DNA of 6,395 nt from NCBI GenBank assembly GCA_902783355.1, contig CACZQQ010000169.1, positions 1 through 6,395 of the forward strand, read 5' to 3'. Under the pieces are notes generated by a model. That model did not search any database. It was given only the letters and a program-made list of their open reading frames with translations, and was not told the origin of the DNA. Source of the DNA: an uncultured bacterium. GTDB lineage: Bacteria; Verrucomicrobiota; Lentisphaeria; Oligosphaerales; Oligosphaeraceae. The stretch's first letter is position 1. Every line of letters starts with the position of its first letter. Shown in pieces: positions 5,322-6,395 of this stretch. Position numbers and translations under genes: made by a program.

Positions 5322-6395
5322 GGACGTTGTATCTGGACTGCGGCATGGGCGCGGCCGGCGACATGCTGACCGCCGCCCTGCTGGAACTCTTCCCGAATCC
5401 CGATGCGCAGGTCGACGCGCTCAACGCCATCGGCATCCCGAAGGTCACCTTCAGGCGGGAGAACGCCATGAAATGCGGCATCGGCGGCACCCGTGTCATC
5501 GTCGACGTGGACGGCGAGGTCGAAGGCGACGAGACGCACCATCACCACCATGAGCACGAGCATGACCACGAACACGCTCATGAACATCACCACGAACACG
5601 GCCACCACCACAGCTCCATGCACGACATCGAGCATCTCGTCATGGACCATCTGGCGCTGCCGGAGGCCGTCAGGCAGGACGTCATGGCGGTCTACAGGCT
5701 GATCGCGGAGGCGGAGAGCCAAGTCCACCAGAAGCCCGTCACGGAAATCCACTTCCACGAGGTAGGGACATTGGACGCGCTGGCGGACATTGCGGCGGTT
5801 TGTCTTCTTATGCGGCAACTCTCTCCTGCGCAAGTAGTTGCGTCATCCATTCATGTCGGTTGCGGCCAAGTGCGCTGCGCCCACGGCATCCTGCCCGTGC
5901 CGGCCCCCGCGACCGCTCTCCTCCTACAGGGCGTCCCCATCTACGGCGGCGCCATCCAAGGCGAGCTTTGCACGCCCACGGGCGCCGCGCTGCTGCGCCA
6001 TTTCGCGACCCGCTTCGGCGAAATGCCGCCCATGCGCGTTGAGGCCATCGGCTACGGCATGGGGACGAAGGACTTCCCCGCCGCGAACTGCCTGCGCGCC
6101 CTGCTCGGAGAGACGGAGGAGGAACCGGAGAGCGTCCTACGGCTGTCGTGCAACGTCGACGACATGACGGCGGAGGAGCTCGGCTTCGCGATGGAGCGGC
6201 TGCTGGCGGAGGGCGCGCTGGACGTCTATACGGTTCCCATCGGCATGAAGAAGAGCCGCCCGGGCACGCTCTTCAGCGTGATTTGCCGCCCGTCGGACAG
6301 GGAGAGGATGGTGCAGGCCATCTTCCGCTTCACCTCCACCATCGGCCTCCGGGAGGAGACGCTGCGCCGCCATGTCCTGAAGCGCGAGACCGCCG
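5318..6395 (+). CDS. larC: LarC, nickel insertion protein of NPN cofactor synthesis (partial, runs off window)
   Basis: LarC is the CTP-dependent enzyme that inserts nickel into pyridinium-3,5-bisthiocarboxylic acid mononucleotide to complete the NPN cofactor. The open frame runs 359 codons to the window end without a stop. It starts at an ATGA overlap with larB, with GAGG (5307-5310) 7 nt upstream. Landmarks are LDCGMGAAGDM (6-16), HFHEVGTLDALADIAA (145-160), HGILPVPAPATALLL (189-203), ELCTPTGAALL (216-226), then the LarC2 part with CNVDDMTAEELG (278-289) and IGMKKSRPGT (308-317). A His-rich insert at 74-98 has 17 His in 25 residues. In L. plantarum the two halves are joined by programmed frameshifting; here residues about 265-275 read straight through. 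Codons 161-181 are unusually A/T-ending. larE, needed in the same pathway, is not in the window and may lie downstream. Confidence 0.97.
   Translation, partial: MRTLYLDCGMGAAGDMLTAALLELFPNPDAQVDALNAIGIPKVTFRRENAMKCGIGGTRVIVDVDGEVEGDETHHHHHEHEHDHEHAHEHHHEHGHHHSSMHDIEHLVMDHLALPEAVRQDVMAVYRLIAEAESQVHQKPVTEIHFHEVGTLDALADIAAVCLLMRQLSPAQVVASSIHVGCGQVRCAHGILPVPAPATALLLQGVPIYGGAIQGELCTPTGAALLRHFATRFGEMPPMRVEAIGYGMGTKDFPAANCLRALLGETEEEPESVLRLSCNVDDMTAEELGFAMERLLAEGALDVYTVPIGMKKSRPGTLFSVICRPSDRERMVQAIFRFTSTIGLREETLRRHVLKRETA

Noticed and set aside
5537..5611. His-rich tract as a cloning-derived His tag
   Set aside because: It is internal, mixed with Glu/Asp/Ala/Gly, and in the expected variable region of LarC, so it is a natural metal-binding insert.

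Overview
This window is a GC-rich bacterial chromosome segment. Its codon use is strongly biased to G/C in the third position, except in a toxin-antitoxin cassette and two short patches inside genes. The combination of glycosidase-like sugar genes, a local GntR regulator and a nickel-pincer cofactor operon suggests an anaerobic, carbohydrate-using (gut or sediment type) bacterium. A Lentisphaerota/Verrucomicrobiota-like host is my guess, but no single marker here proves it.

Layout. (1) 1-307 is a tandem array of five about 62-bp units, each carrying a hairpin-forming GC palindrome; it is not coding and not CRISPR. (2) 331-3043 is a small carbohydrate-type cluster: a five-bladed beta-propeller (GH43/GH130-like) protein on +, a FadR-type GntR regulator on -, and divergently from the regulator a TIM-barrel-like hydrolase candidate on +. 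Two well-formed TATAAT boxes precede the two + genes, and a GC hairpin separates the first convergent pair. (3) 3047-3666 is a higB-higA toxin-antitoxin module on -, visibly lower in GC, ending only 3 nt from the stop of the preceding gene. Its promoter contains a near-perfect 17-bp palindrome that is a good autoregulatory operator candidate. (4) 3859-6395 is a tight + operon: two small membrane proteins, then larB, then larC, which runs off the window end.

How the genes work together. LarB and LarC make the nickel-pincer nucleotide (NPN) cofactor used by lactate racemase and related LarA-type racemases/epimerases. LarB carboxylates and hydrolyses NaAD, LarE (not in the window) inserts sulfur, and LarC inserts nickel using CTP. 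The two membrane proteins just upstream are the most interesting part. By eye they are diverged paralogues of each other (shared WG-x-S motif, an acidic residue in the same membrane helix, an E/D-M-L motif, and a final S-x-x-G...AL...WLA helix), and they sit in the same operon as larB-larC. They do not look like the LarMNQO nickel transporter or any family I recognise, so they are candidates for an undescribed membrane component tied to nickel or NPN metabolism. LarC itself is one continuous reading frame across the LarC1/LarC2 junction, unlike the frameshift-dependent version of Lactiplantibacillus plantarum, and carries a His-rich insert (17 His in 25 residues).
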